Of a stretch of 64,000 nucleotides of DNA, positions 12,901 through 24,932 are shown piece by piece. Position numbers and translations under genes: made by a program. The notes below the pieces were generated by a model. It did not search any database, was not told where the DNA came from, and worked only from the letters and a program-made list of their open reading frames with translations. The stretch lies in NCBI GenBank assembly GCA_014549065.1, contig JACDOX010000034.1:3701191-3765190 (forward strand), given 5' to 3'. Positions within the stretch are counted from its first letter, which is position 1; each line of letters begins with the position of its first letter. This DNA is from Cardinalis cardinalis (taxonomy: Eukaryota > Chordata > Aves > Passeriformes > Cardinalidae).

Positions 12901-14268
12901 CCTTATCTGCAACTTTAAATTCTTGGTTATCGAGCCAATTCACTGACTCTTTTCCAAATGCTTGAGTTTCATTAAGGAAAACAATCTGTTTGCTTTATAT
13001 CTCTGGCTATTTATAATAATTTCAGTCATCATAATTTATAATAGTTTGCAGTAATTTAAGCTGCTGCCAATTATGTTCACTAGAGATATTTTAGCTAGAG
13101 TAACCTCATATGACTTGCTGTTAAATCATATAAGTTTACTTTTTACCTTCCAGTTCTTTCTCTTTTTTGTTTTTATTTTGTCACAAGAACATAGGTCTAA
13201 CTGTGGTATTTTTCTTAGGTTTATTTTCTGTAGGCAAGGATTTTTTTTATTTTACATTCTATTTTGCTTGATTCTTTAAGCTTCTCTATATTAAATACCC
13301 TACAGTCNCTTATATTGCACATTTCTTGAATAATTGTTTGCTCTGTTTCTGAGGTAGATTAAGATATCTCACATGATCCTAAGAAGAACAAAATGTACAC
13401 ACAGTTTGCTACTAAAGACAAATTAGTGTCCTGTAAATTTATTACATTTTAAATTTGCTATGTTGACTTACACTGCAACAACAATGGTCTGCTCTCTTAA
13501 TCTCCATTGTGTGGAAATTTGTGACTTCTCAGAAGCAAATGGAAATGGATGATCTGGATGGTGGTACTGCACAACCACAAAGACTGTCAAAATTGGAGCA
13601 GAATAAAGATGTTATAAAAGAGGCAAATATTTCCATTATTCCATTGGCATACTTACTACTGGTTTACACAGTCTCAGCAGCATTTTTTAATGCAATATTT
13701 TCATCCCTCACCTTTTCCCTCCTATTTATTTCAGAATTTTCTCTTAGTTCTGAACATATCCCAGTTTCTTTCCTTGCATGTGTTATTTCTCAGACTATAT
13801 CTGTTTGAAGGTCACGAGGTATAATTAAATGATCCTGTTTGGTCTTTCTCTGATACTTCTTCCTAGCCCAGTTTTCCAAAGAACATTTTAGGATTAGAAA
13901 AGGATCTTTTCTTTCCTATCTTCTCAGGAATAACCACAGTCACTAAAACATTTTATAAGTGGAGTTCCTGAAGTGTTTAGGAAGAATGTTCTGCAAATAC
14001 AACATGTGCTTTTGCATCCCCTAATGTGTGCAAAAACCCCACATTTCTTGGATTTTTCACAACTTCCATTATGGACTTCTTCCTTTATGATGACTATATA
14101 GCTCAACAGCCTCTGCACATACCATGCTCCTGCCTACACTGAGCAGCTGAGCCCTTATGTTTGGAATCATGAAAGGCTTCCCACATCCTCTGGATCTTCC
14201 TCATGGTACTAGATTGCACCTAATGTAGTTCTGCTTAGCAGAAATAATATTTTAGCACCATCACCTAG
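9991..14268. other. Unique AT-rich non-coding sequence
   Basis: No gene or repeat family recognised over about 4.3 kb. Homopolymer T runs of 8-12 occur near 10010 and 11601. A short stretch at 10450-10600 keeps four CpGs in very AT-rich DNA and is noted as a possible conserved element. Confidence 0.5.
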
Positions 14269-14350
14269 AGCCAAATTCCACCACACTGTTCACATTAATC
14301 AACTACTTACATTGCCAGTGGTCCCCAAGGTATTGCAAACTGAGTGTAAG
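14269..14350. mobile_element. Possible ancient palindromic MITE-like fragment
   Basis: The stretch 'agccaaattccaccacac' followed by 'tattgcaaactgagtgtaag' resembles old amniote palindromic elements whose ends read CCAAATTCTGC and whose bodies contain 'tattgcaaactgagtgtaagg'-like text. Only one half-element can be traced, terminal inverted repeats are not preserved, and no transposase exists nearby. This is a weak call and could be coincidence. Confidence 0.3.
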
Positions 14351-17300
14351 GGTGAAAATATATGGTTCTATATAAGCCATATATTATGGTATGTCTTCTG
14401 TTTAGAAACAGTAACTAGAAATTAGTTGGATGTCTCTAATTAGTGCCCCTTGGGTGCACACAGAAATACATGCATCAGGGTCACGAAGCTCCAGCAGGGN
14501 AGGAGATACTACCCATGTGTTGGACATGATCATGCAGGACCTGAAAGCTTTAACTCTGCTCCTCTTCCCATGCATCACATAACTACAGAAAGTTTGTAGC
14601 ACAAGAACTCGGGTGCTGATTCCTTCATCCTCTGTCCAAAATCTTGCCGGTAGTTTTCTACCAATTTCTTTACTTGATACCTCCTAGAGGAGCAAAAAAT
14701 ATCTTTGCAGCCACTCATGGAGCCAATCTGTGATGAAAGGCCACTCATGGCATAAACATACAAGAAGATTTTAGGTAAATTATATGTAAGTCAAAATTAT
14801 TTTATAAAGATTAATGTCTTTTCTCCTTATTTGATTAATGAGACTACCTGCTCTCTAATTGCAGGAACTGGCTACTTCTGACAGCCTAGCTACATACTTT
14901 GTGCTGGCACCTGCAGATTTTTTAGGTCACATCAACTACAAATGCTTTAAATCTTGAGTCTCAGACATTTCATGATGNATTTTCATGAATTTCCAGAGAC
15001 TGTACAAGAGGCATCACGCTCCCTTGGTGTGTTAGCAAGAAAGGGAATCACNTTGCAGTCCAGTTGCAAACACTTCATTTTTGTGAGAAATACACACAGC
15101 CAGCACTTGATTGCTTGAACAAAAAGGAATATACAACTAAAAAGTTAGATACATGCACAAATGTTCTGTAGCCCAGCATAAGTCACTGCAGTTCCTTTGT
15201 GTGTAGGATGGAGAACACAAACACAGAAATGGGGAAGCGGGGAAACTGGGAACAGGGAGAGTGAATCAAAAGAGAGAGTACTTTTTTCTTCTTCCATCTA
15301 ACCCCATGCCAGAAGANTCATTTCCAAGTGACTATATGGCACCATTTTGAATACCATATGTGCCTTCAAGTAGAGAAGGGCTCTGTATAAAGAATGGCCC
15401 TTCCCAGAGGAAGCCATATGAAAGCAAGAACCTTGATANGGCTGTTCCTTGGCAGACGATCTAGTGCCACTTGCTGGAACCACCTTTCCTCCTCAATATT
15501 ACAGAGTATCTATTTTCCATGTGACACAGTTTAACTTGCTGCGGAAAACTGTTAAAGTCCTCCCTAAAAATAAAAAAAAAAACTTTTCTAGAATAAACTT
15601 GCTAATAAAATAAAAAAACTTGATCTTTGCACTGAGTTGGTGAGTTAAAAATGCTCCAAATTTAAAAAAAGAATACAAAGTTGTGGAAAAATTATTTTAA
15701 AAGAAATCTGAANTCCTGACAGTTAGGGGAAAAGCAGTGCCCACAATATAAACTTAGAACTGATACTGAAGTCTTTATAGAGCTTCCTTTTTTTTTTCTC
15801 CCCAATATGTTNCCTTTTAACTTCCACTGAAAAAATTCAGCTCTTTTCATAGAGGCTAAAAGTTTTTAGTGCTAGTACGAGGAAAAAATGAAGAACCTTC
15901 CTGACTTTACTTTCTCTTAATCTCAGACATATCCAGGTTCCTCAAGCATTGGATGGAGAATAAGGTGGGACAGGCAGTGTGATGGATGAGGTACAAGTAA
16001 GTGCAAGGTGCAAAAGAAGGAGAAGACAAAAGCAAATACTTCTATCAAATTACAGTTTGGGGTCTGTCATTTANGTATTTCTGAAGGGTAGATCCTCCTG
16101 AAAATGGAACATTTTTGCTTAGTTTTCTATCTTTTTAAACATCCTATCAAGGAGTTATGNGATATCTTTGAATTTCAAGCAAATGAAACAAAGTTCTTGA
16201 AATACATACAACAATCACTCCTGAGTTAATAGCGCTAATTGCTGATAAACAGTGGTGTTATTTTAAGTTTATGCATTTTTTTCAGTGGAATCCAACCACC
16301 TAACTTCTCTCACTACACAACTTCACCTGAGAAATGGGAATTTTAACCCGTAATCTCAGCAGCTGGATCCTGAGCAGCTATTAATATGATTGGAATATTT
16401 TTGTTTCAGCAGATCCCTTTCATTGTCCTCACCACTCATCTTTGATTTCTAACAAATACACAAATTCTTATGCATTACAAACAAGAGTGCTTGCTTTTAG
16501 CACAGAATGGCACAGGAGAGCATGACAAATCATAAAGAAAGGTGGAGGAGACCTTGTTAAAACTGAAGTATAAAAAGGCACTGAATTGCTGATTGATTCA
16601 GTAATGGAGTGGTCTGACAGGAAAATTTCCTCCAGGAAGAGTCTGTAGTCCNTCAAAGTAGCAACCATTTGTTCTCCTTCGATGAATAATTGGTATNATA
16701 ATTATCATATTTAATGGAAGCCTCAGTGAGCTGAGCTACCATATCTCTCAGACCAAAAGTCNCTGGAGCATTTACAGTAGCCATGAGGGGAANTGCAACA
16801 TCTTGTGAAATCCAAAGCAGAAGATGGGAAGCTCCTAAGTTGCTTCAGAACTATTTTTAANAGTCTCAACACATCTTTGCCGATGAGCATGCTAAACAAA
16901 AACCCTTTTTAACTGTTGCCTTCTGGAGAAGAATTGCATACCTTCATTTTTGTTCCTAAAGGTTTTTATCTAAACATATTTTTCCATTTGTGACCTGATC
17001 CAGTGGGGACTTCATGTTGGTGTAGCACTGAGCACAAGTTAACATATTTCCTTTCCAACAGGGTCTAAATTCACAGGTACAGGAGTATGCAAGCACACTG
17101 CTGGTCCAGAGGGAGCCCCTGCAGGAGGACAGTTGTCTACATTCCTCTGCAGAGGCATTTGCAAAGTTATTCAGGTTAATGAGAAGATAGTGGAGAAAAA
17201 GAGGAGTGTAAACAGAGGGTGGAAATCTTAACATTTGCCATTTGAATTAGTTTGCCAGGTATTTCTGAAGTTCTAGGGACAGTGTCCTCTCTACAGGTTT

Positions 17301-18129
17301 CTAATAAATAGAAATATTTCCCCTAAGGCTTTATAACCATGAGTGTGAACACTTAAGGTTATTTTGCAAGATATAAGAGAGATTTTTCTAATGGNTATAA
17401 AAGTCTTGCTGTTGCTACTGCTTGCATACTCATTCAGTGAAGATTTTTGAAACATCTTTCTTTTCTGCTTTATGACTGTTAGTTCACNGAAGGACTTTTT
17501 CTGTATTCTCCTATGTATAAAAATCAACTTCTCACCAGAGGAAAAAAGTTAAGGAAGCTCAAACTACAGTCAAAATTCTCACTTTTTATTTAAATTCCCA
17601 TCTTCACTGATGCATCTCTTTTCAATCTATGTATTAAAAAAAAAAAAAAAGAAGAAAGAAATCAGCATCATATATATTTGTGGGTTTTCTGCTAAAAATA
17701 ATTGGAATAGTGCTATGCTTAATCATAGCCATAAGAGAAACTAACCTCTGTCTCTTTGAATCTTGAAATATCTGAGCAAGCAAAAGCTACTATCTATTGC
17801 TCTACTATTGAATGAGATGGAATGCAAAAGAAACAGGAAATTTGAACATGGTCGTTATCATTATACTTCCCACCCTCTCCAAATCAATTGTGATTCTAGT
17901 GTTCTTGCTATTTTCTTAGGTTGTCAACACAGACTTTCTTTCACAAAAATGAGTAAAATTAGTGATTTTGCTTCTAAGATTCATTCATNTTCTAGTATAG
18001 CTAGATTTTTCCTTGCCTAACACAAGGCTGTAGTTTAGTCCAAAATGCCATTTTCTCCTCCTAAGTTTTGTGGATATTTTAAATTTTATTCCTGAATTTA
18101 TTTTTCTTACATGTCTTACTTGACATATC
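14351..18129. other. Unique AT-rich non-coding sequence, many single Ns
   Basis: No gene or repeat family recognised. Short A/T tracts occur near 15570, 15790 and 17635. Isolated Ns become frequent from about 15 kb onward. Confidence 0.5.
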
Positions 18130-18163
18130 TTTTGTTAGTCTTGCTGTGCATAGACTAACAAAA
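18130..18163. repeat. Inverted repeat, 12-bp perfect arms, 10-nt loop
   Basis: Arm 'ttttgttagtct' (18130-18141) is the exact reverse complement of 'agactaacaaaa' (18152-18163), separated by a 10-nt loop. It lies 26 bp before a pair of direct repeats. It is not a recognised transposon terminus or RNA family. Confidence 0.75.
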
Positions 18164-18189
18164 AATGCAGGAAACTGCATTGTTACACC

Positions 18190-18246
18190 AGAGAAAATCT
18201 TGGATAGGAGAATCTGCATGGCTTCACAAGAGAAAATCTTGGATAG
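18190..18246. repeat. Imperfect 39-bp tandem duplication
   Basis: The 18-mer 'agagaaaatcttggatag' occurs at 18190-18207 and again at 18229-18246, a 39-bp period. The flanks also match imperfectly: 'gcattgttacacc' before the first copy, 'gcatggcttcaca' before the second. This is a local duplication that has since diverged. Conceptual minus-strand translation shows a repeated LSKIFS motif, but the frame is of chance length. Confidence 0.7.
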
Positions 18247-18520
18247 AATCCTCTTAGGAATATTGCCAAAGTCAAAAGAAGACTCAATAATTTCTTCTCT
18301 TGCCATGGATCAGTAATTAAGCATAAATGGATAAAAGCATTCNCTAGAAATGTAGAATTGTCTCATTTTGCTCTTTTTTTTCAACATTTGGCAACTACGG
18401 TTAATCCATTCCTGTGAGATTTAGTGCATGTTTCTAACAATTAGTTTAACTTCTGGGATTTTTTTTTTCCAAATGGTAAAGAGAAGGCACAGTCACATAG
18501 GGAAAAATTTGCTCCCAATT

Positions 18521-19131
18521 TGTGTTGGTTTTGGCTGGAGNAGAGTTAATTTTCCACATAGTAGCTGATATGAAGCTNTGTTTTGGATTTATTCTGGAAA
18601 CCATGCTGGGAAGACAGAAATGTTTTAGTTACTGCTGAGCAGGCCTTTTAGTTACATAGAGCCAAGGCCTTTCCAGCCTCTCACCCCACCCCACCAGTGA
18701 GGGGGCTGGGGGAGCACAAGGAGNTGGGAGGNGACACAGCTGGGAGAGCTGACCCCGAGTGACCAAAGGGACATTCCAGACCTCATGGAGTCATGTTTAG
18801 GATATAAAGCTGGGTAAAAGAAAAGAAAAGGGAATGTTTGCAGTGGTGGCATTTGCCTTCCCGAGGCACCATTANAAGTTATGGAGCTCTGCTTTCCTGT
18901 TCCATGGCTGAACACCTGCCTGACCATGGGGAGGGGTGAATGAAATGAAGTCCTTGTTTTGTTTTGCTTGTGTGCACAGCTTTTCTTTAGCTATTATACT
19001 GTCTTAATCTCAACCCACAAGTTTTNTCAATTTTACCCTTCTGATTCTCTGATGCCATTGCTATCGAAGAGGGGCAGGAAATAAGCAAACAGCTGTGTAG
19101 GCTGCTTGTCAGACAGGAATAAACCCTGACA
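18521..19131 (+). mobile_element. Solo LTR of an avian endogenous retrovirus
   Basis: A 611-bp element starting TGTGTTGGTT and ending CCCTGACA, with the TG...CA ends of retroviral LTRs. It closely follows a widespread avian ERV LTR that I recognise but cannot name with certainty (probably ERVL-type). In order: 'ggctggagnagagttaattt', 'gttttagttactgctgagca', 'gaccaaagggacattcca', a TATA box TATAAA at 18803-18808, 'gaacacctgcctgaccatgg', and the R/U5-like 'actgtcttaatctcaaccca'. The family's ATTAAA-like polyadenylation signal seems changed to ATTATA. No internal gag/pol/env flanks it, so it is a solo LTR left by recombination. The adjacent 5-mers (caatt, taaac) do not match, so the target-site duplication is lost. 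It contains six single Ns. Confidence 0.85.
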
Positions 19132-21695
19132 TAAACCATAAGGACGCATAAAGAATGCCATGTTCTACAAAGTCTTACATGCACCTGCAGTCCAATGACT
19201 TCCATATAATTCTTCTCCTTATAAATGGTGCAATGCTTGTAGAAGGTGTTGCTAAAGGTATTGATATCTCTTAAATGTATAAAGATACCAGGAATTTGTT
19301 TAATTTTTCCTGATCCTATAACCAGTCAGTAGTCTCTACTGTCTTTNCATACATTCAGTGCTTAAACAGTTTTGATCCTGAAAACTTCAGTAGTGCTGTG
19401 TCACAGGAGATACTGNGTAAATCTTCTCACATAAAATTTGAAAATGCAGGTTTTATGAACTACATACNGCATTTCAGAGCAGTATTTTGAATTCACCCCA
19501 GTAAAACTTATATACATTATGAGTCTGTATATCCACAGTCCTACAACATCCAAAATAACTGTCAATAGTAAATTTGACAATTGTCAAAACTGTATGGGCC
19601 TGGTGTCATGATTAAAATTAACCTGGCACATACTTTCACTTCTTTGAGCTACAGAGTTGAAAAAAAAGATCAATGTCCTATGGCAATTAAAGATTTTTAC
19701 ATGACATTAAGAGAGGTTTCTCTTCGTGAATCTTTGTCTGCATTCAGAAACTGTAGTACTAACCAAAGAANGCAAGTAAAGAGATGAGAGGAGAAAAAGG
19801 CAAAATGTTATTTTCACTGATATTGATTTTTTGCTTGGCATCACATTTGCCAGTTATTATGGATTTTGTGCAGTTGGANATGATAACTAGACAGTGCTAT
19901 TAGATTTTCTGCTGAGAAATTACAAATATAAGGTTTTTTTATCTAAATAATATTCCCTCCTTTCCACTAGGTCTTGACTATCCTACACCACTGTTAGACA
20001 TTAGTGAAGTCAAGGAAAATTATTAAGAATGGTATAATTTAGCATAGTTTAAGGTATGATAATTTAATACAAGGTACCTTATTTCTTAAAAGGAGTAAAT
20101 CNTTGTGAAGAGCAGAGAGTTTTTTCATGGTATTATCTTACTGTGTCAACTGTTTAAATATTTTTTTACATTTCTTGAGAAAATGTTTTTTGTTTTCATA
20201 CATATCACATTGCATGTGTGAAAACAGTTNATGGACTTCCACACCCAGGAATTTATTTGAATGAAAAAGAGAAAAAAGATTTCTTAGCCCTCTCATATTC
20301 AAATAAGTTTTATTCTTGTATTTTATTAAATGAGACATACAAGAATTTGAACAGAATAAGCTGTATGCTCACATTCATGTTCTCTTTGAGTAGTGAGTGT
20401 TTGGAACTTCAATACCAATTTTGCTCTCTGGTATCTTTCCTCACATCAGTTTCTTTGGAGTAACTGTTTTTCTATTGTTTCATCCCATCATGACCTTTCA
20501 AANTATGATATCAGATCCCTTTCTTTATTCATTTGTGTCCTCTTTCTAGCAATTCTCATTTGAATTAGAAAAAGCTGCCTCTGCTGTTTTCATAATTTCT
20601 TTTTGTTAAAAAGATCTCATTTTGATAACAAGTNATTTTCCAGATCATAATGGCTATATCAAACTTTAAAGCACAATTTGCAGAATTCTAGTTCTTACAT
20701 TAAAACTGAGTTAAGCCCAGCCACTTAAGGTATTAGCAAAAAAANCCCAAAAAACAAAAANCAACAAACCCACCTTAATGGGNTCTTGTATTGGTTTTAG
20801 TATCANGGCCTCNATTTTTTATCACAATGGTTACAATATTGATGCTGTTTTGTGGAATAGCAGGTACTTAGTTTTTTGCTTTAGCAGATGGTGAAATAAG
20901 TTACAGCAGCTTGACTGATGCAAGTGAGAAACTGTACCAAAATCTATTAACTTCAGGTGTGGCTGGGTGGGAGCTTATTTAATTATACTTAGTGGATGAA
21001 GAGAGACAAACACAACAGCGTTTTTTCTCAAATTTCTTTTTTCCAGAGCAATTAAGATGACATATAGTTTNTGCATGCCTTATGGTTCCTTCACAAGCGA
21101 AGTGATAGGAAAGCTCTCCAGAGCATTATGGAAGAGCAGGAGTTATTAACAAACCTAGCCTATGGGAACAGACTGTCATATCTGCCCGGAAATCTAAGTT
21201 TATCCTGACCACTCTGTCCACAAGACTGGGAAGAGTTCTTGACCTCCTGTGAGGTTTTCATCTGAACTTTCAGCTTCTAAAAAGTTGTGCTTATGTCCCA
21301 ATGAAAGCAGTTTCCCAGGTTTTTTTTGCTTTTCCTCTGTAATAGAAGCAATGAATAAATCAGGCCGGTTAGCGTTGGGAGGATTTTAGAAAGTTAAATT
21401 AGCAAGGGGAATTTATTTGAGCTGTTAGGTGCCAAATTGCCACCTGGAAAGCATTACTACACTGTCTATAATGATTGAGGCACCTTGCAAATGAGGTCTT
21501 GTCTGTTCATGATGAACAGTACAGCTTTTGGTAAAAAATATGGGGTTGCTAGTTGTACAATGTTCTCTAATATATCTGAGTGGGATCATGAACACAGTCC
21601 TCACAAACCCAAAGGACTTTTTGAACAGAGTTGCATACACTAATGTTATAATTTCCTTATATTGATATGTCATGGACAGAGTTTCAGATTTGACT
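19132..21695. other. Unique AT-rich non-coding sequence
   Basis: No gene or repeat family recognised. An A-rich, C-spaced stretch at 20738-20773 borders five Ns within 69 bp. Confidence 0.5.
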
Positions 21696-21800
21696 TCACA
21701 GAATCACAGAATAAACTAGGCTGGAAAAGACCTTTGAGATCTTCAAGGTCCAAGATTTGTCCCAAAGGGCTGTTTAAAACTATTTCCCAGGAGCTTTCCA
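21696..21800 (-). mobile_element. CR1 LINE 3' tail fragment, minus strand
   Basis: In plus orientation the text 'cacagaatcacagaat' followed by 'ggctggaaaagacctttgag' and 'atcttcaaggtcca' is the reverse complement of the CR1 3' terminus, including the worn octamer tail at its left edge. Only about 100 bp is convincingly CR1. Similarity fades after about 21780, so the right edge is approximate. It is a severely 5'-truncated copy with no coding content. Confidence 0.75.
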
Positions 21801-22869
21801 CATTACCAGTTTCCACTGTATCTGGGGAAAACACTTCTGTGCCTGCTGCATGCACGNAGCCTCACAGCCCCAGCACCAGCAAAGCCTTACAGTGCTCACA
21901 CCAGTCCCCACCTGTGTACAGTCTCACAGTGGGTCCTGGCAGCTGTCAAAACTCATTGCTGTAGCTCAGTTAGAAAGCATTGTTAACAATTCCTTTTGCA
22001 CTAGCGTGGAAAGGCAGTCACACACCTCAGTAGCCAAGGATAACCCATGAGGAATGCATCCATACATTGGACTAGGGAAANTGAAGATATCATCTAAAAT
22101 AGCATCATGAAAAGCAACTCATAAATGCAAGCTTTTAAATAAAAATATCTGGCTATNGTTCTGCTATAGTAAGCAATATTTTCCATACTGTTTTTAGCTG
22201 AGGGCATAGTTGGGAAACACTACAGCAGTGAGAGCATATCCATTCAATTAATGGAAAAGCAGTTCAGCAGTTGAAAAAAAAAAAAGACAGATTTCTGGCT
22301 ATTAAACAGAACAAATAATACTATTGAAAAACTCTGCTGTATTTGGCAACTGATTTCTGCCTCTGAGCCAGGAACAATACTGTCAAACTTTATCATGTAC
22401 CACTGCAAACACTTCAATATGTGGAGTCTTGACTGCTGGTGTCATTGCTGACCTGTTACTCCTCCTGATCCCAATGTCCCCCTCTCATTTATGGAAGCAA
22501 AACAGTTTTTGTGACAACACACCAGTCCAGATTTCAAGAATGACTAAAAGTTTTGCGATAAGCCAGCAGGGAAAATCTCTGATGATAAATTAAAGATCAG
22601 TTAAGAAACTTCTGCACATATATTCATGGATAATTAAAAACCTTAAGCTTTAGAAATNGCTTCCATTCATCCTAGGGACAATACCAAGAAAAAGATGATT
22701 CCATTAGGACAAGTATGGTAGATTAACCTNGTCTGGCTGCCACCCAGATGCTATCTCACTACTTCTCATCTCCAGAACACAGAGAGAAGATGGAAAGGTT
22801 GAGTTGAGGTTGAGATAAGGACAGGAACATCACTCACCAGTTATCCTCATGGGCAAAAAACTCAGGTCA
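21801..22869. other. Unique non-coding sequence
   Basis: No gene or repeat recognised. A poly-A run occurs near 22275. Confidence 0.5.
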
Positions 22870-23230
22870 GAGAAGATTGTTTTAATTTATTGCCAATTAA
22901 TAACAGAGTAACAGAGAGCAATGTGGAATGGGTGTTGTGGTCAGACCATAACACTTTTTTAATAGAAATTCCTTCCTTGTCCAGAATAGGGTCTTTCCAT
23001 GGTGTACAGTCCTTCGGGAACAAATTGCTTTATTGTGACTCCCCCATGTGTCAGAGCTCTGCCCAGAAAACCTGGTTCTGTGTGGGCTTCTCTCCCACAG
23101 GCTGCAGGTACTNGCAGGAGCCTGCTCCAGCATGGGCTTCAGCTTCCTTCAGGACATGTCTGTTTGCAGATGTGTCCAGCTCCCCAGGGGCTGCCGGTGA
23201 ATCACTTTGCACGCCTGGGGAGTTAACACA
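22870..23230. mobile_element. Avian interspersed repeat, ERV-associated type (family uncertain)
   Basis: This contains 'aatttattgccaattaataa' (about 22887) followed by a GC-richer part with 'gtgtgggcttctctcccaca', 'ggctgcaggtactngcagga' and 'gcctgctccagcatgggctt'. I recognise that combination from a high-copy avian repeat whose hallmark is alternating 'gctccagcgtggg' and 'cacgggctgcagg' blocks, usually reported with endogenous retroviral sequence. Several internal blocks are missing or eroded. Strand of the parent element and exact family are not known to me. No open frame is meaningful. It lies 27 bp before the LTR at 23258, but a shared origin is not shown. Confidence 0.5.
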
Positions 23231-23257
23231 ATGCTTATTCATCAAAACCCTCTAGCC

Positions 23258-23658
23258 TGTGGAACTACATGATGCCTAGGTTGCGCCATCATGTTAAATG
23301 TTAACCAAGAAGAAGAATTAGAGTAACCAACCGAGTTCACCAAGCAGTCAAGTATGACTTTGGGTTCACCGATCACCAGGGACCACCAAAGAGACCCTTG
23401 AGGCAGAAGAACACATGTGCTGATGGGAAAGAAGGAACACATGCCAGTGACTTTGGGGAGATGATTATTAATTTTGTGTTTCCTTAGGAAAAACCAATGT
23501 AAAATACAGTACTTAAACGGGAGATTTTTCTGTTCTCAGTAGGCACAATGTTTTGGAGGAGATGCCCCCATGTGCTTCCAGCTGAATAAAGAATGCCTCC
23601 TTCTTAATACTACATTGGTGTTAAGGAGTTCTGTTTTTACTGGGTTTTGATAACAACA
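23258..23658 (+). mobile_element. Probable solo LTR of an avian ERV
   Basis: A 401-bp unit beginning TGTGGAACTACATGATG and ending GATAACAACA. It carries an ordered LTR-like promoter and polyadenylation layout: CCAAT at 23494-23498, an AT-rich TATA-like 'aaaatacagtacttaaa' just after, a canonical AATAAA at 23585-23590, and a T-rich U5-like end. The 6 bp before it (ctagcc) and after it (ccagac) agree at four of six positions, as expected of a decayed 6-bp target-site duplication of the kind made by beta-type ERVs. No primer-binding site, gag, pol or env follows, so it is a solo LTR. The exact 3' edge could be 23655 instead. The family is not identified. Confidence 0.6.
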
Positions 23659-24494
23659 CCAGACAGGAATAACCTGGAACCTGAGAGGAAAGTTTTGGTC
23701 TTGTTTTACCTCCAAATTTGTTCCTCCTGAGTGATGTCTTTTCAAACAGAAAGCCTGACAGTTGGAAATGTTTATGCTGAAAAACAATAATTGTAATTTT
23801 TTTTTTCCTTATAAATAATTTATGTTCTTTAATGGTCTGATGGCCTTCTTTAGAAGTTTATTAATTAAACATAATGTTGTTTTAGCCCATTTATAAAGAC
23901 TGCTGGAATTAGAATAATGTAAATAATTTACCTTTTTTTCAGAGAGTGTTCTGTAGTATCTTGCTGGAGAAAGTGAAGTAATTTATGACTGGCAGAACTT
24001 TCAATTTATAAGCCAGAATAACTCAGACAGATGGAGAAAATAAAGAGAAATTTTTGTTTCTCGAAAAAAAATTTAAATTAAACAAAAGTAGAGTATGAAG
24101 CTAGGTAACAAATTANCCCTTTAGAAAATATACCAACTGGCAATGCAAAAATGTGTTTCAAAATGTTCTAACTGAATTCAGAATATTGCAGAATTCAGCA
24201 TACTTTTGCTCAAAGCATACTCCTTGTGAAGGTGGCTGAAAAANGTGTGTCCTGCCAATACTCTCTTTTCCCAGTTGCACCAAGAGCAAAAGACGGTTAG
24301 TGCACAAAGCAGAGCAATGACCAGCCCTTGACTGGAGGACATGAAGATGAGGGGTCNTTCTTTGTGATCCATGTAGGGTCTGACCCCATTAAGGGATTNA
24401 ACGGATAATATTTATCTCTTATATCAAAATCTGAAGTAACAATTTTTTAGCCACTNTAATAATTTGTGTTTATTAGATGAATCTAATAGGAGCT
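23659..24494. other. Unique AT-rich non-coding sequence
   Basis: No gene or repeat family recognised. The part from 23790 to 23960 is very AT-rich, with several TAATTA-type motifs. Confidence 0.5.
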
Positions 24495-24932
24495 GCTCTC
24501 CTATGGCAAAATGCTGAGTATTGGGATTGTTCAGCCTTCACAGCAACATAATTTTAGACTTTCAGCACCTGAAGTGAGCTTACAATAAAAAAATTGGGAG
24601 AGACTATTTATAATGGCATGTAGTGACAAGACAGGGAGAATGGGTACAAACTGAAAGAGAAGAGGTTTAGATTAGATGTTAGGAAAATATTCTTTAANGT
24701 GAAGGTGGTGAGGCACCGGAAGNGGTTGATCAGAGAAGNTGTGTGTGCTCCATTCTTGGAAGTGTTCAAGGCCAGGTTAGATAGCACTTTGGGAGCCTGA
24801 ACCTGGTCTAGCGGAAGATCTCCCTGCCCACAGTGGGAGGGATTGGGAACATATGATCTTTCAGAACCCTTCCAACCTATATCATTATGATTCTGTGATT
24901 CTATGATTTCTATGATTCTATGGTTCTGTGAT
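24495..24932 (+). mobile_element. CR1 LINE 3' end with octamer tail, plus strand
   Basis: This is a clear CR1 3' end. Matches in order: 'gggattgttcagcc', 'tataatggcatgtagtgaca', 'agaagaggtttagattagat', 'gaaggtggtgaggcacc', 'tcttggaagtgttcaaggcc', 'aacctggtctag', 'gatctttcagaacccttcca', then the avian CR1 tail made of ATTCTGTG/ATTCTATG units at 24889-24932. About 440 bp is kept, a usual 5'-truncated copy. It is the best preserved CR1 tail in the window. No complete domain is present, as the RT lies upstream of the truncation point. Three Ns lie within it (24698, 24723, 24740). Confidence 0.9.
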
